Source: Capronia americana (Eukaryota; Ascomycota; Eurotiomycetes; Chaetothyriales; Herpotrichiellaceae). Taken from it: a stretch of DNA of 64,000 bases. The notes beneath the pieces were generated by a model, which was given only the letters and a program-made list of their open reading frames with translations, had not been told where the DNA came from and made no database searches. Of this stretch, positions 51,933 to 61,352 are shown piece by piece (position 1 is the first letter of the stretch; every line of letters begins with the position of its first letter). Both the position numbers and the translations under genes were made by a program. Location: contig JADWQD010000013.1 in NCBI GenBank assembly GCA_016110215.1, forward strand, positions 62,001 to 126,000, in the 5' to 3' direction.

Positions 51933-53534
51933 TCATCCCTGCAAATCATTGCTGATTCCACCGACGGTGATGCTCTTTATGTTGAGGAACTCTGCGATTC
52001 CATATTTGCTTCCTTCCCTTCCAAATCCACTCTCTTTCACTCCTCCGAACGGGGAGGCGGGATCTGAGATCAGGCCGGTATTGACGCCAACCATGCCCAC
52101 CTCGAGGGCCTCGGCGACCCTGTAAATCCTGCCAACGTCTCGCGAGTAGAAATAACCCGCCAATCCAACCTCGGTGTCGTTCGCCAACGCAACGACTTCT
52201 TTCTCCGTTTTGAAGGGGAACAAACCCGCCACTGGACCAAACGTCTCCTCATGAGCGAGAGCCATATCATTCGTGGCGTGCGTGATCACCGTGGGGGCGT
52301 AGAAATTCGAGCCCAGGTCCGGCAATTTCTTTCCTCCGATGATAACTTTACCGCCCTTCTTCTCCGCGTCTCGAACGTGGGAGTCAACTTTCTCGACCGC
52401 ACGGTCGTGGATTACTGGTCCGTGCGTGATATTGTCGTCGAAGCCATATCCGACTTTGAAGTCTCCGACCTTTGCGGCAAACCGTTTGGCGAATTCATCA
52501 TAGATACCTTCTTGGACGTATATCCTGTTCGCGCACACGCAGGTCTGTCCTGAACTGCGGAACTTGCATGCAATGGCGCCGGCGACCGCTGCGTCCAGAT
52601 CGGGCGCGTCGTCGAAAACGATAAAAGGTGCATTTCCACCAAGCTCAAAAGACAGTTTTTTGAGCGTGCTGCTCGATTGTTTCATGAGGAGTTTGCCGAC
52701 GTTCGTGCTGCCGGTGAAGGAAACCTTCTTCACTCGCGGGTCGGACGTGAGGATGGATCCGACATCAGCTGTGTTCTTTAGTGCCGTAATGATGTTGATC
52801 ACGCCCGGAGGAAAGCCTGCTCTGCGGGACAACTCCGCCAGCGCATTGGCGGTGAAGGGTGTTTCACCAGGCGATTTAGCCACGACTGTACATCCTGCGG
52901 CGATGGCGGGGCCAATTTTTCTCGTGATCATGGCGGCGGGGAAGTTCCAGGGTGTGATGAAACCACATACGCCAACAGGCTGCTTGAGGGTCATGACTCT
53001 GTTTCCAGGGACGGAGGCTGGGATCGTATCGCCGTAGACTCGGGGCGCCTCCTCGCTGAACCACTGGAAGAAGTTCGCCGCATACGTGACCTCGCCCTTG
53101 GCGTCATTGAAGGGTTTCCCATTCTCCCACGTTACCAGTGTTGCGAGGTCGTCGGCATTTTCGACCATCAGATTATACCACTTCCGCAGTAACGTGGCTC
53201 TTTCCCGGGGCAGGGTCTTCTTGAACGAGTTGAAAGCCTCGGTCGCGGCGGCGATAGCCTTGTTTGTATCGTCAGCGCTGAACTCGGGACATGTTCCGAT
53301 TTTCTTTCCGTTGCCGGGGTCGTAGACGTCAAAGGTCTGTGAAGAGGCGGCGTCAACGAATTCACCGTTGACAAAGGCTTGTTGAATGAGGAGGGAGGGG
53401 TCCTTGAGTTTAGGTGCCGAGGACATTTTGGCTGTTGACAGTATGCGATATGAGGGGATGGCTGAACGGAATATGGATGAGGGAAGACGAGGACGCGAGG
53501 AGGAGAGCAATGTGCGGATATATGGAGAGGCCAT
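51933..53534 (-). CDS. UGA2: Succinate-semialdehyde dehydrogenase
   Basis: A 533-residue single-exon aldehyde dehydrogenase. ATG at 53532-53534. It oxidises succinate semialdehyde to succinate at the end of the GABA shunt. Seen: an Arg/Ser-rich N-terminal extension (1-36) that looks like a mitochondrial targeting sequence, with a second in-frame ATG at residue 37 that could give a cytosolic form; cofactor strand ITPWNFPAAMITRK (193-206) and VAKSPGETP; the oxyanion/general base context FELGGNAP with E297; and catalytic C332 in SSGQTCVCANR. The extra Cys two residues later is typical of SSADH. AGYFYSRD and SPFGGVKESGFGREGSKYGI complete the family pattern. Confidence 0.9.
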   Translation of the reverse strand: MASPYIRTLLSSSRPRLPSSIFRSAIPSYRILSTAKMSSAPKLKDPSLLIQQAFVNGEFVDAASSQTFDVYDPGNGKKIGTCPEFSADDTNKAIAAATEAFNSFKKTLPRERATLLRKWYNLMVENADDLATLVTWENGKPFNDAKGEVTYAANFFQWFSEEAPRVYGDTIPASVPGNRVMTLKQPVGVCGFITPWNFPAAMITRKIGPAIAAGCTVVAKSPGETPFTANALAELSRRAGFPPGVINIITALKNTADVGSILTSDPRVKKVSFTGSTNVGKLLMKQSSSTLKKLSFELGGNAPFIVFDDAPDLDAAVAGAIACKFRSSGQTCVCANRIYVQEGIYDEFAKRFAAKVGDFKVGYGFDDNITHGPVIHDRAVEKVDSHVRDAEKKGGKVIIGGKKLPDLGSNFYAPTVITHATNDMALAHEETFGPVAGLFPFKTEKEVVALANDTEVGLAGYFYSRDVGRIYRVAEALEVGMVGVNTGLISDPASPFGGVKESGFGREGSKYGIAEFLNIKSITVGGISNDLQG

Positions 53535-53950
53535 TGTGAGCGGGAGGAAGAGATTATTCTGAGGAGGGGCTTGTGCTTGTTTTCGTTTTGGTGATGTGCC
53601 CTCCTCTTCTTGCGATTAAGTCATGGCCAATCAGTAATCACATCATAGCGAAAAGACTTGTCGTATCCACTGGAGGAAAGAGTTCGGACGCGCTCTACTG
53701 GGTCGAATGGCAGAGCTTGTGTCGAATTCAATTACTTCACGGCGAGCAGCTCAAAAAGCAAGAGGCGGAGATGTCCCTGCATGCCCCTGATGTCATTGTT
53801 CCGGTGGAACATGTCGTCACGTGCAGCGCTATCAACGCCGGTTGATACGGTCGAGTACGGCGCAGTATGCGGTTCTCCCCACCACCACGATATTTCGCCG
53901 GAGAACGCGGTTGGTGCCCGTCCTTCGATCCTTAGCAAACAAACAGCGCC
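53535..53950. promoter_or_regulatory. Divergent promoter of SSADH and NAA40
   Basis: 416 bases between two start codons. No motif I can assign. Confidence 0.45.
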
Positions 53951-54637
53951 ATGTCAAGTTCGAAGCGAGTCACGCGAGGTCAGACGTGGCCGCTGAGGAG
54001 CAAGTCTCAAGGTCGGGCAGATGCGGAGGGAAAGCTCGTTGAAACCGTGAATGCTTTGTCATGCCAGGAGTTCTTCCGAAAGTACGAGCCCCACGAGTCC
54101 CGTGTCAAGTTGTTGTCCAGTGATCCAAAGTTAGATAGTGTGATAGTAGATGATGCCGCGAGTCTGTCAGATCCTCGGCGCGAGATATGTCTGAGCTTGA
54201 TTGAGCAAACAAGCGCTCTTGATTACGAGAATTCGGGCTCTGGGTGGTCGGTTAGCAAGAAGAGGAAGGAGATGAAACTGCCAGACATGAAATACATCAC
54301 GCTTCTCGGCGAAGGAACAATTGCTGGCTTCATCTCCTTCATGGTCACTTACGAAGACGGCTATGAAGTCCTCTACATATACGAAATCCACTTCTTTCCA
54401 CAATGGCAGGGCAGAGGGTTGGGCAAGCAGCTGATGGATATAGCGGAAGCAATTGCACGGAACGTTGGTCTCGCGAAAGTCATGTTGACGGTCTTTCGGG
54501 CGAACAGGAGGGCTATTGACTGGTATACCAAGCTGGGCTACCAAGAAGACGACTTCTCTCCCGGTCCACGAAAACTCAGGAACGGCACAGTAAAGCAACC
54601 AAGCCACATCATCCTGTCGAAGCAGTCGAAGCGCTGA
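53951..54637 (+). CDS. NAA40: N-alpha-acetyltransferase 40 (NatD), acetylates histone H4 and H2A N-termini
   Basis: A 228-residue single-exon GNAT enzyme starting at ATG 53951. Known: NatD acetylates the N-terminal Ser of histones H4 and H2A. Seen: family-specific GSGWSVSKKRKEMKLPDMKYI (split by residue 100), then YEVLYIYEIHFFPQWQG, the acetyl-CoA loop QGRGLG at 153-158, and VFRANRRAIDWYTKLGY near the C-terminal end. The N-terminal 30 residues are basic and probably disordered. Its stop codon lies 12 bases from the stop of the convergent PIG-U gene, so the two 3' UTRs must overlap. Confidence 0.9.
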   Translation: MSSSKRVTRGQTWPLRSKSQGRADAEGKLVETVNALSCQEFFRKYEPHESRVKLLSSDPKLDSVIVDDAASLSDPRREICLSLIEQTSALDYENSGSGWSVSKKRKEMKLPDMKYITLLGEGTIAGFISFMVTYEDGYEVLYIYEIHFFPQWQGRGLGKQLMDIAEAIARNVGLAKVMLTVFRANRRAIDWYTKLGYQEDDFSPGPRKLRNGTVKQPSHIILSKQSKR

Positions 54638-54649
54638 TGCAATTGCCGT

Positions 54650-55904
54650 CTATATTTGGCGCACACTTTTCCCTTTCATTTCCGGCCTCTCCATCTCCCA
54701 TTCGTCGCGCATCACGGCGAACAATGTATCTCCGACAAGGATCGTTAGACCGAGACTCCAAACCAATGTGATGGCATAGAAAAAGTTGGCATTCCCAGAC
54801 CCAGCATATATCCACAAATGGTGGAATGCAGGCCCAAGGAGGGTCGAATATAGTAAGACTGAAGCTGCTATGAAGGTGTATCGCGTTACTGGAGAAGTCA
54901 GTGTCTGCATAGGAGTCGACGGGATGAGCCTTACAGGGAAGAACGTGTTGGTACATAGGCAGAAACCCAAGATACAGCGAAACATCGGCTATGCTCGGGT
55001 ATGGCTTGAAAATCGCGAACAAGCCGAGAAGACTGGTGATGACAAAAAGAGGTTGATTATGAAGTCGGAGAGTCATGCCTCCGACGTAGCCGACCAGGTG
55101 CAGCCAGAATACACCGATGAAAAAGTCCCGGAAGGAATCGAAGATCTCAATGAAGAAATACCACCACAGTCCAACATTGGGTGTCAGATCAGGGACAGTA
55201 ATCTGCGCGCCATAGCACGACGCCAGGAAGTCCCAGAAGCTGCCGGTCAAGACTGGTACGGTTGCCAGCAGGGCACCGAGTCCTCCAATGTAGGCCAGGA
55301 TCGAGGTGAGAAAGGAAGTCGATGACGATTGATGTTTGTGGATCATGAGCAGAGTCGGTGGTAGAAGCAGAGCTGGATACATCGACAGATATGTGCCAAT
55401 GGCCAGGCCAAACATGGCTCGGATGGCATCTCTTGATGAAGCATACAGGACTGCTTGAATGATAGCGGCATTGGTGAAGAGACTGGTGCTTCGTCCAAGA
55501 CAGGATAGAATAGTAAAAGGATTGAAGAGATACGCCGCGGCGATGAGTGGTCCGTCCAGCTTCTGAAAACGAGGGCTCGGAATCTGTAGGTTTTCTGCGA
55601 TGGAATGTAGGGAAACAGCGTTCAGAAGGTCCAGCCCAACGAAAACCAGCGAGGGTGGCACCATCTCAAAGACGACAAGTAATAGTGGAGCCTGGTGGAA
55701 GACGCCGCCGTCGTAGGGGGACAAGCCATGTTGATACAGAAAAAGACCTTCCTGGAGTCTCTTGAAGCTGGATATCGGGGTTGATATCTCGACTCGGGTG
55801 GTCAGAAATTCAATGATGCCTGGGAAGGCGAGAAACACCAGGAGTCGTAGTAGTGTTGCGCCCGCATATATCGCCACCGTCCTACGGCCCAGCGAAATTG
55901 CCAT
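54650..55904 (-). CDS. GAB1: GPI transamidase subunit PIG-U (Gab1)
   Basis: Exons 54935-55904 and 54650-54888 with a 46-nt intron (GTAAGG donor, CTGAC branch, CCAG acceptor); 402 residues. The intron is needed to reach the conserved end: it joins PMYQHVLP to LTRYTFIAASVLLYSTLLGP, then WIYAGSGNANFFYAITLVWSL. ATG at 55902-55904; the longer frame upstream has no closer ATG. Known: PIG-U is a multi-pass ER subunit of the GPI transamidase, which attaches GPI anchors to proteins. Seen: about nine hydrophobic segments and the family motif FKPYPSIADVSLYLGFLP. Head-to-head with NOP7 over 235 bases. Confidence 0.9.
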
Positions 55905-56139
55905 TGTTGTTATAACCCAGGCTGCCTCGCCCGCATCGGAATGGTTGTGGTGAATAAATGCAGATGTGGAAAGGAGGCCGATCGACTGATGTGGCCGGAA
56001 CTTGGAGTGGAGGCTGATCTGATCTAATCTAATCAGCAAAACTGCGCCAGAATTTCTCCACACCTCGAACTTTTTCTCCAGCAGCATTTGTTCTGTGCCT
56101 TTGCATCTGTACCAATCCGCCCTGTTCAAAGAGTTCGCC

Positions 56140-58158
56140 ATGGGAAAGCAAAAGAAGAAAGGCCAGTCTGGCCAGGCGAAGAATTATATCACCAGAACAC
56201 AAGCTGTGCGCAAACTTCAAATATCTCTACCAGACTTTCGACGCCTATGCATCTTCAAAGGCGTCTACCCTCGAGAGCCGAGAAATATCAAAAAGGCAAG
56301 CAAGTCTGCCACCCACTCGACCACCTTCTACTACACCAAGGACATTCAGTATCTTCTTCATGAGCCACTGCTGGGCAAGTTTCGGGAACAAAAGGCCCTC
56401 GAGAAGAAGATCGCTAGATCGCTCGGTCGCAACGAAGTGCAAGATGCAGTTCGGTTGGAGAAACATGGCATGCGCAAGATCAAATTGGATCACATCGTGC
56501 GAGAACGATATCCCACCTTTGTCGATGCTCTAAGAGATCTCGACGATGCGCTGTCGCTACTGTTCCTCTTTGCCAACCTGCCCTCGACCACTGAAGTCCC
56601 CGCCAAGGTCATTTCCCGTTGTCAACGCCTGTGCCACGAATTCGAGCACTATCTCATCGCCACCAACTCGCTTCGCAAATCCTTCCTCTCGATCAAGGGC
56701 ATCTACTATCAGGCGACCATCCAGGGCCAAGATATCATGTGGCTGGTACCGTACAAATTTGTGCAGCGGGTAACTCAAGATGTGGACTACAGGATAATGG
56801 GCACATTTGTGGAGTTTTACTGCACCCTGCTGGGCTTCGTCAATTACAAGCTCTACACCTCAATTGGTCTTGTATATCCCCCTAAATTTGACACGGCAAG
56901 TGATGAACGAGGCGCTGAATTGGCAGCCTTCACTCTCGAAGGTCGCCAGGTGGCGGGAGCAATTGACCAAGGGGAAGAACAACATACGATCGCCAACGGA
57001 CATGCACAGAACGAGAACACCGAGGTGGTGCAAGCTCAGATCGACAAGATCGCCCAGGAAACGCCAGCAGATGAGAGCGTTGGACAAGACGAGCAGCCGG
57101 ACGACCAACCAGAAGCCGACGGCATTGACACTTTTATACCTGCGGCACCGGAAGGCGACACCCTGCCGCAGCCGGATGTTACCTCTGAAGATGCCGCCCG
57201 GCTCTTCTCCGATTTCACATTTTTCATATCCCGTGAAGCACCCCGCCACCCCATCGAATTTCTGCTCAGAGCATTTGGCTGCAAGCGAGTTGGCTGGGAC
57301 AATGTGCTCGGCGAAGGAGCCTTCACGCATGACGAGACAGATCCGAGGATCACGCACCAGATTGTTGACAGACCTGCCCCAGCGCAGCCGCTTCCCAGCC
57401 TGCAGGGGCAGGAAGAACCGAATGACCAGAACCTCCAAATGGTAAAGCCTGGGTTTATCATGCCTGGGAGGATCTACGTCCAGCCACAATGGATCTGGGA
57501 CTGCGTGAACGAGGGGAAGCTGCTGCCCACCAATGTTTATGCGCCCGGCGAAACCCTGCCTCCTCATCTGAGTCCTTGGATCAGACCCACTAGTGGCCAA
57601 TACGACCCAAGAGCAACTCTTGAGGAGCAGGAGCTGGAAGGGGAAGCCGAAGCCGTTGCAGATGGAGAAGAGGAAGAGGAAGAAGATGTTGGTCACATTG
57701 CTGAAGAAGATGACATTGGGAACAATGATCATGGTGAGGAGGAGGGCGAGGATGGGGAGGAAATTGACGCCGGTGACATGGATGTTGCGGGGTCAGAAGA
57801 CGAATCCGAAGATGCGGACGAGGACGAAGGAGACGCCTTCGCTGGGTTTGAAGACGCTGCCGAAGAAGGTTCTGAACTTGATGGGGAGGCCCAACACCAG
57901 AAGGAACTCGAAGCTGAAGCAGCCGGCCGACCTGTCAAGCCCGACGTGCATGTGACCAATAAGAACACGAAGATTGCCAAAGCTCGGCAGCTTGAGCGGA
58001 CAAAGAAGGACGAGGAAATCGAGCGCCAGAAAATGATGATGAGCAACAAGAAACGGAAACTGTTTGAAAAGATGCAGTACTCGAACAGCAAGCGTGACGG
58101 ACAGGCAGAGAAGCTGCGGAGCAAGCGAAGAAAGTTGGAAATGGCTGGGAGGAGATGA
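56140..58158 (+). CDS. NOP7: Pescadillo homolog, ribosome biogenesis factor Nop7
   Basis: A 672-residue single-exon protein. ATG 56140 in context gttcgccATGgga; the frame extends further upstream without an ATG. Known: Nop7 works with Erb1 and Ytm1 (PeBoW complex) in 27S pre-rRNA processing and 60S maturation in the nucleolus. Seen: Pescadillo N-domain (about 5-275), starting with the basic MGKQKKKGQSGQAKNYITR and holding CIFKGVYPREP and FYCTLLGFVNYKLYTSIGL; a polar linker (about 290-340); a BRCT domain (about 350-465), with YVQPQWIWDCVNEGKLLP near its end; an acidic region (about 500-590); and a Lys/Arg-rich coiled C-terminus (MMMSNKKRKLFEKMQ). Confidence 0.93.
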   Translation: MGKQKKKGQSGQAKNYITRTQAVRKLQISLPDFRRLCIFKGVYPREPRNIKKASKSATHSTTFYYTKDIQYLLHEPLLGKFREQKALEKKIARSLGRNEVQDAVRLEKHGMRKIKLDHIVRERYPTFVDALRDLDDALSLLFLFANLPSTTEVPAKVISRCQRLCHEFEHYLIATNSLRKSFLSIKGIYYQATIQGQDIMWLVPYKFVQRVTQDVDYRIMGTFVEFYCTLLGFVNYKLYTSIGLVYPPKFDTASDERGAELAAFTLEGRQVAGAIDQGEEQHTIANGHAQNENTEVVQAQIDKIAQETPADESVGQDEQPDDQPEADGIDTFIPAAPEGDTLPQPDVTSEDAARLFSDFTFFISREAPRHPIEFLLRAFGCKRVGWDNVLGEGAFTHDETDPRITHQIVDRPAPAQPLPSLQGQEEPNDQNLQMVKPGFIMPGRIYVQPQWIWDCVNEGKLLPTNVYAPGETLPPHLSPWIRPTSGQYDPRATLEEQELEGEAEAVADGEEEEEEDVGHIAEEDDIGNNDHGEEEGEDGEEIDAGDMDVAGSEDESEDADEDEGDAFAGFEDAAEEGSELDGEAQHQKELEAEAAGRPVKPDVHVTNKNTKIAKARQLERTKKDEEIERQKMMMSNKKRKLFEKMQYSNSKRDGQAEKLRSKRRKLEMAGRR

Positions 58159-58493
58159 TGGAGCATGGTACTCCGGCGGCACCCAAAAAGACTGCTCATT
58201 AGCGTGGCGTTGGGGTTTCGAGTCCAAAATGGTTCAGTATCCGTTTCTAGATGTCGATAGATACGATGCCAATGCTCGTCTGATGAGTTCAGTTGTGACT
58301 GTGGAATCTCTCCTGTACGCGGTAGATTTCAGAGGTTGATCACGTGAGTCACGTAAAAGCGGCATGGGCGGCCAGTGCTGGAGCTTCCGAAATGCAGCAG
58401 CTCCAAAATCTTCAATCGAGAGCACGGTCGATGTTCCCTAGGAATCTAACACTCGTTTGAATAAGAGCCCGGACGCGGGCAGCGCAGTTCAAG
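58159..58493. other. Short spacer between NOP7 and MIC60
   Basis: 335 bases, both genes rightward. No gene seen. A short inverted pair around gtgagtcacgt near 58343 could be a TF site; unassigned. Confidence 0.4.
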
Positions 58494-60703
58494 ATGCTGC
58501 GTCTAGCCAGGCCCGTTAGCACACCCTTGCGCAGGCAGATAGTCACTCGAGCTGGATTATCCCAGGTACGGTTGGACATGTTATCCCCCCCGAGCTCAGA
58601 CGACTAACAACTTGTCAACAGCGGAGGACCTTCGCAGAGAGGAATGAATCCGTGTTGAGCTCAGATCCGGCCTTCTTGCCAGGCAGCCAGTCTAAATCGG
58701 CTCCGATCAAGACAGAAGTTCCCTTGGGCCCCGGTGGTCCGGGTTCACCAGTTCCCAAAGCGACCGCGGCGACGCCAGCTACACCTTCCTCCGACTCTAC
58801 CATTCCTCCGCAGAACGTCCCGTTGACACCTCCTCACCCACCTGCGAAGACTCAAACAGCTCCGCCCACGACTTCGTCGACTGTCAGCCCACCTGAACAG
58901 CCTCCTCCACCACCTCCATCGCAGAAACCAACGCCTCCACCCCGTAAAAGATTCTCCCGCTTCCGTCTTCTGCTCTATCTTATCGGTCTTTCTGCACTTG
59001 GCTACGGAGGAGCTGTCTTCTACGCATTGAGAAACGACAACTTCCATGACTTCTTTACCGAGTACGTCCCGCTCGGAGAGGAATCGGTTCTGTACTTTGA
59101 AGAACGCGCATTCAAAAAGCGGTTCCCAAATGCCAGGCACAACGTAACGCGCTCGCCTCGGTCGGATGGGAGGGGACAAGACAAGGTCACTACCATTCCT
59201 GAGAAGTCTGGTCTGTCATGGCGAGCGGTCGAAGAACCGGACAGGGGAAGCGATGTCACTCAAAAGGGCAAGCACATGAGCGCAGTCGATACAGGGGCAC
59301 CAGTCACATCAAAACAGGCTATTGATGCGAAACAAGACCCTCACGGAGCGACTCCCAAAGAGAGGAGTGTTTCGGTCGAGACTGCAAAGAAGGGAGCTGC
59401 AGCAAAGCAGGAAGGGAAACCAAAAGAGACCGCACATACGGAGCTTTCCAAACCAGCCGACACTTCTGCTAAGTCGTCTTCTCCTGCGCCTTCGCCTCAG
59501 GCGAGTCCAGAAACTCCACCGGCCTCTTCAACCGCTGATACAAGGCCGCCTGCCATTCCACCAGTGTCGCAGATCTCACCTCTGACTGTCCCAAATGCCG
59601 ATGAGCCGGTGGTACAGGAGCTGGTAAAGATTGTCAACGATCTGATCACGGTGGTGAACTCGGACTCCGCCGATGCTGCCAACAAATATTCCTTGCCTAT
59701 GACCAAGGCCAAAGAATCGCTAGAACAAGTCGCCAGCAAGATCGCTGCACTACGTGATGCAGAACGCAAGGCTGCCGAAGAACGCATTGCCCAAGCGCAC
59801 AAAGAGTTTGATGAAGGTGCCAAACAACTACTGAAGCGCATTGAAACCGCCCAAGCCGAGGATGATGCCCGATACCGTGAAGAATTCGAGACCGAACGCG
59901 CCCGACTTGCTCAAGTGTACGAAGAGAAGGTAAAGACTGAAGTCCAACGCAGCACAGAACTGGCCGAGCAGCGTCTGAAGAACGAACTCGCCGAACAAGC
60001 CATCGAGATGAAGCGCGATTTCGTGGCTCAGGTGAAGGATCTAGTGGAAGCCGAGCGCCAAGGACGATTGAGCAAACTCTCCGACCTCTCGTCAAACGTG
60101 GATTCTCTCACAGAGCTCACATCAAATTGGAATGGTGTGATTGATTCCAACTTGGCAACACAGAAACTCCAAGTCGCAGTCGATGCCGTGCGCTCCACCC
60201 TCGCCGCTTCAGCAGCCTCGGACGCCAAGCCGAGAGCATTTGTGCGTGAAATGGCGGCATTAAAGCTTGTCGCTGAAGGTGACCCTGTCGTCGACGCCGC
60301 CATAGCGAGCATCAATCCTGCTGCATATCAAAAGGGAATCCCATCACAACCACAACTAATCGACCGGTTCCGCCGCGTCGCAAGCGAAGTCAGGAAAGCT
60401 TCCCTGCTACCCGAGGATGCCGGTATCGCCTCACATGCTGCGTCGCTCGTCCTTTCGAATGTACTGTTCAAGAAGCGCGGACAACCCACTGGCTCCGATG
60501 TGGAGAGTGTCCTCACTCGCACAGAAACTTTGCTTGAAGAAGGCGATCTCGACGGTGCGGCGAGAGAGATGAACTCCTTGCAGGGGTGGGCGAAAGTGTT
60601 GTCGAGGGACTGGTTGAGCGATGTCAGGAAAGCGCTTGAGGTGAAGCAGGCTCTGGAGGTTATTGAGACGGAGGCGCGGTTACAGTGCTTGAGGGTCGGA
60701 TAA
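58494..60703 (+). CDS. MIC60: MICOS complex subunit Mic60 (mitofilin)
   Basis: Exons 58494-58565 and 58622-60703, with a 56-nt intron (GTACGG donor, CTAAC branch site, ACAG acceptor); 717 residues. Exon 1 is a classic matrix-targeting sequence (MLRLARPVSTPLRRQIVTRA) and continues RRTFAERNES after the splice. Known: Mic60 is the inner-membrane anchor that shapes crista junctions. Seen: a Pro/Thr-rich linker; one transmembrane segment (about 139-160, LLLYLIGLSALGYGGAVFYAL); a low-complexity Lys/Ala/Pro region (about 200-330); a coiled coil (about 385-490) facing the intermembrane space; and the mitofilin signature toward the end (EDAGIASHAASLVLSNVLF, EGDLDGAAREMNSLQGWAK, EVKQALEVIETEARLQ). Confidence 0.92.
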
Positions 60704-61352
60704 GTCGCCACAACGGAGACAGGAGACCCATTTCAAGAAAAAGAAAAACGGAATGCTGCGCAAACGAGGCATGTACAGTAAAGTTGGCCGATAAGCCGGC
60801 AGTCTTCGATATCATTCTTCTAGAAGCTCTGTGAACCCGTCCTTCGAAATCGTTCGTAATCTCCACGACATGACGCGTGGAGTCATGAACAATATTGCAA
60901 CCCCGTGTGTCCACCCCCATGGTATGTCCTCGTTCTCACTGAGGTTGGGAAAGTAGGTTAACTTCGACTTGGGGCATGCCACTAGGCAAGACATCTCACA
61001 TTCTCTGGTGGATCTGCTCGTCATCCAATGCATGTATTACAAAGCTATACAATATACCTTAGTGTACCGACACAGCACTTAAGAACACAAAAAGGTCGCG
61101 TACCGAACCGTGAAAGGGGAAGCTGGACGACCCTCTCAAACCGATTTTTCCCCCGACTCGATTCAACCCCTGCACGCCGTTCTGCTTGCCATCCAGTGCC
61201 ACCCTCGCATGATAAGCAAATAATGTGCACATCCGTCCACTTATACTCCGGTAGATGGTCCAAGTTAGAAAAGTTCTGATCCGTGTACTATCCCCGTTGT
61301 CTCAACTCTTTTGTTGGCCATCAACCGATTGCCAGAAACTGAATATTCTCCG
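60704..61352. other. Convergent 3' spacer, MIC60 and Mtc4-like gene
   Basis: About 650 bases. No coding or RNA gene supported. Confidence 0.4.

Noticed and set aside
56860..57732. 290-codon frame opposite NOP7
   Set aside because: Antisense to the conserved Pescadillo and BRCT regions. Composition follows the sense strand.
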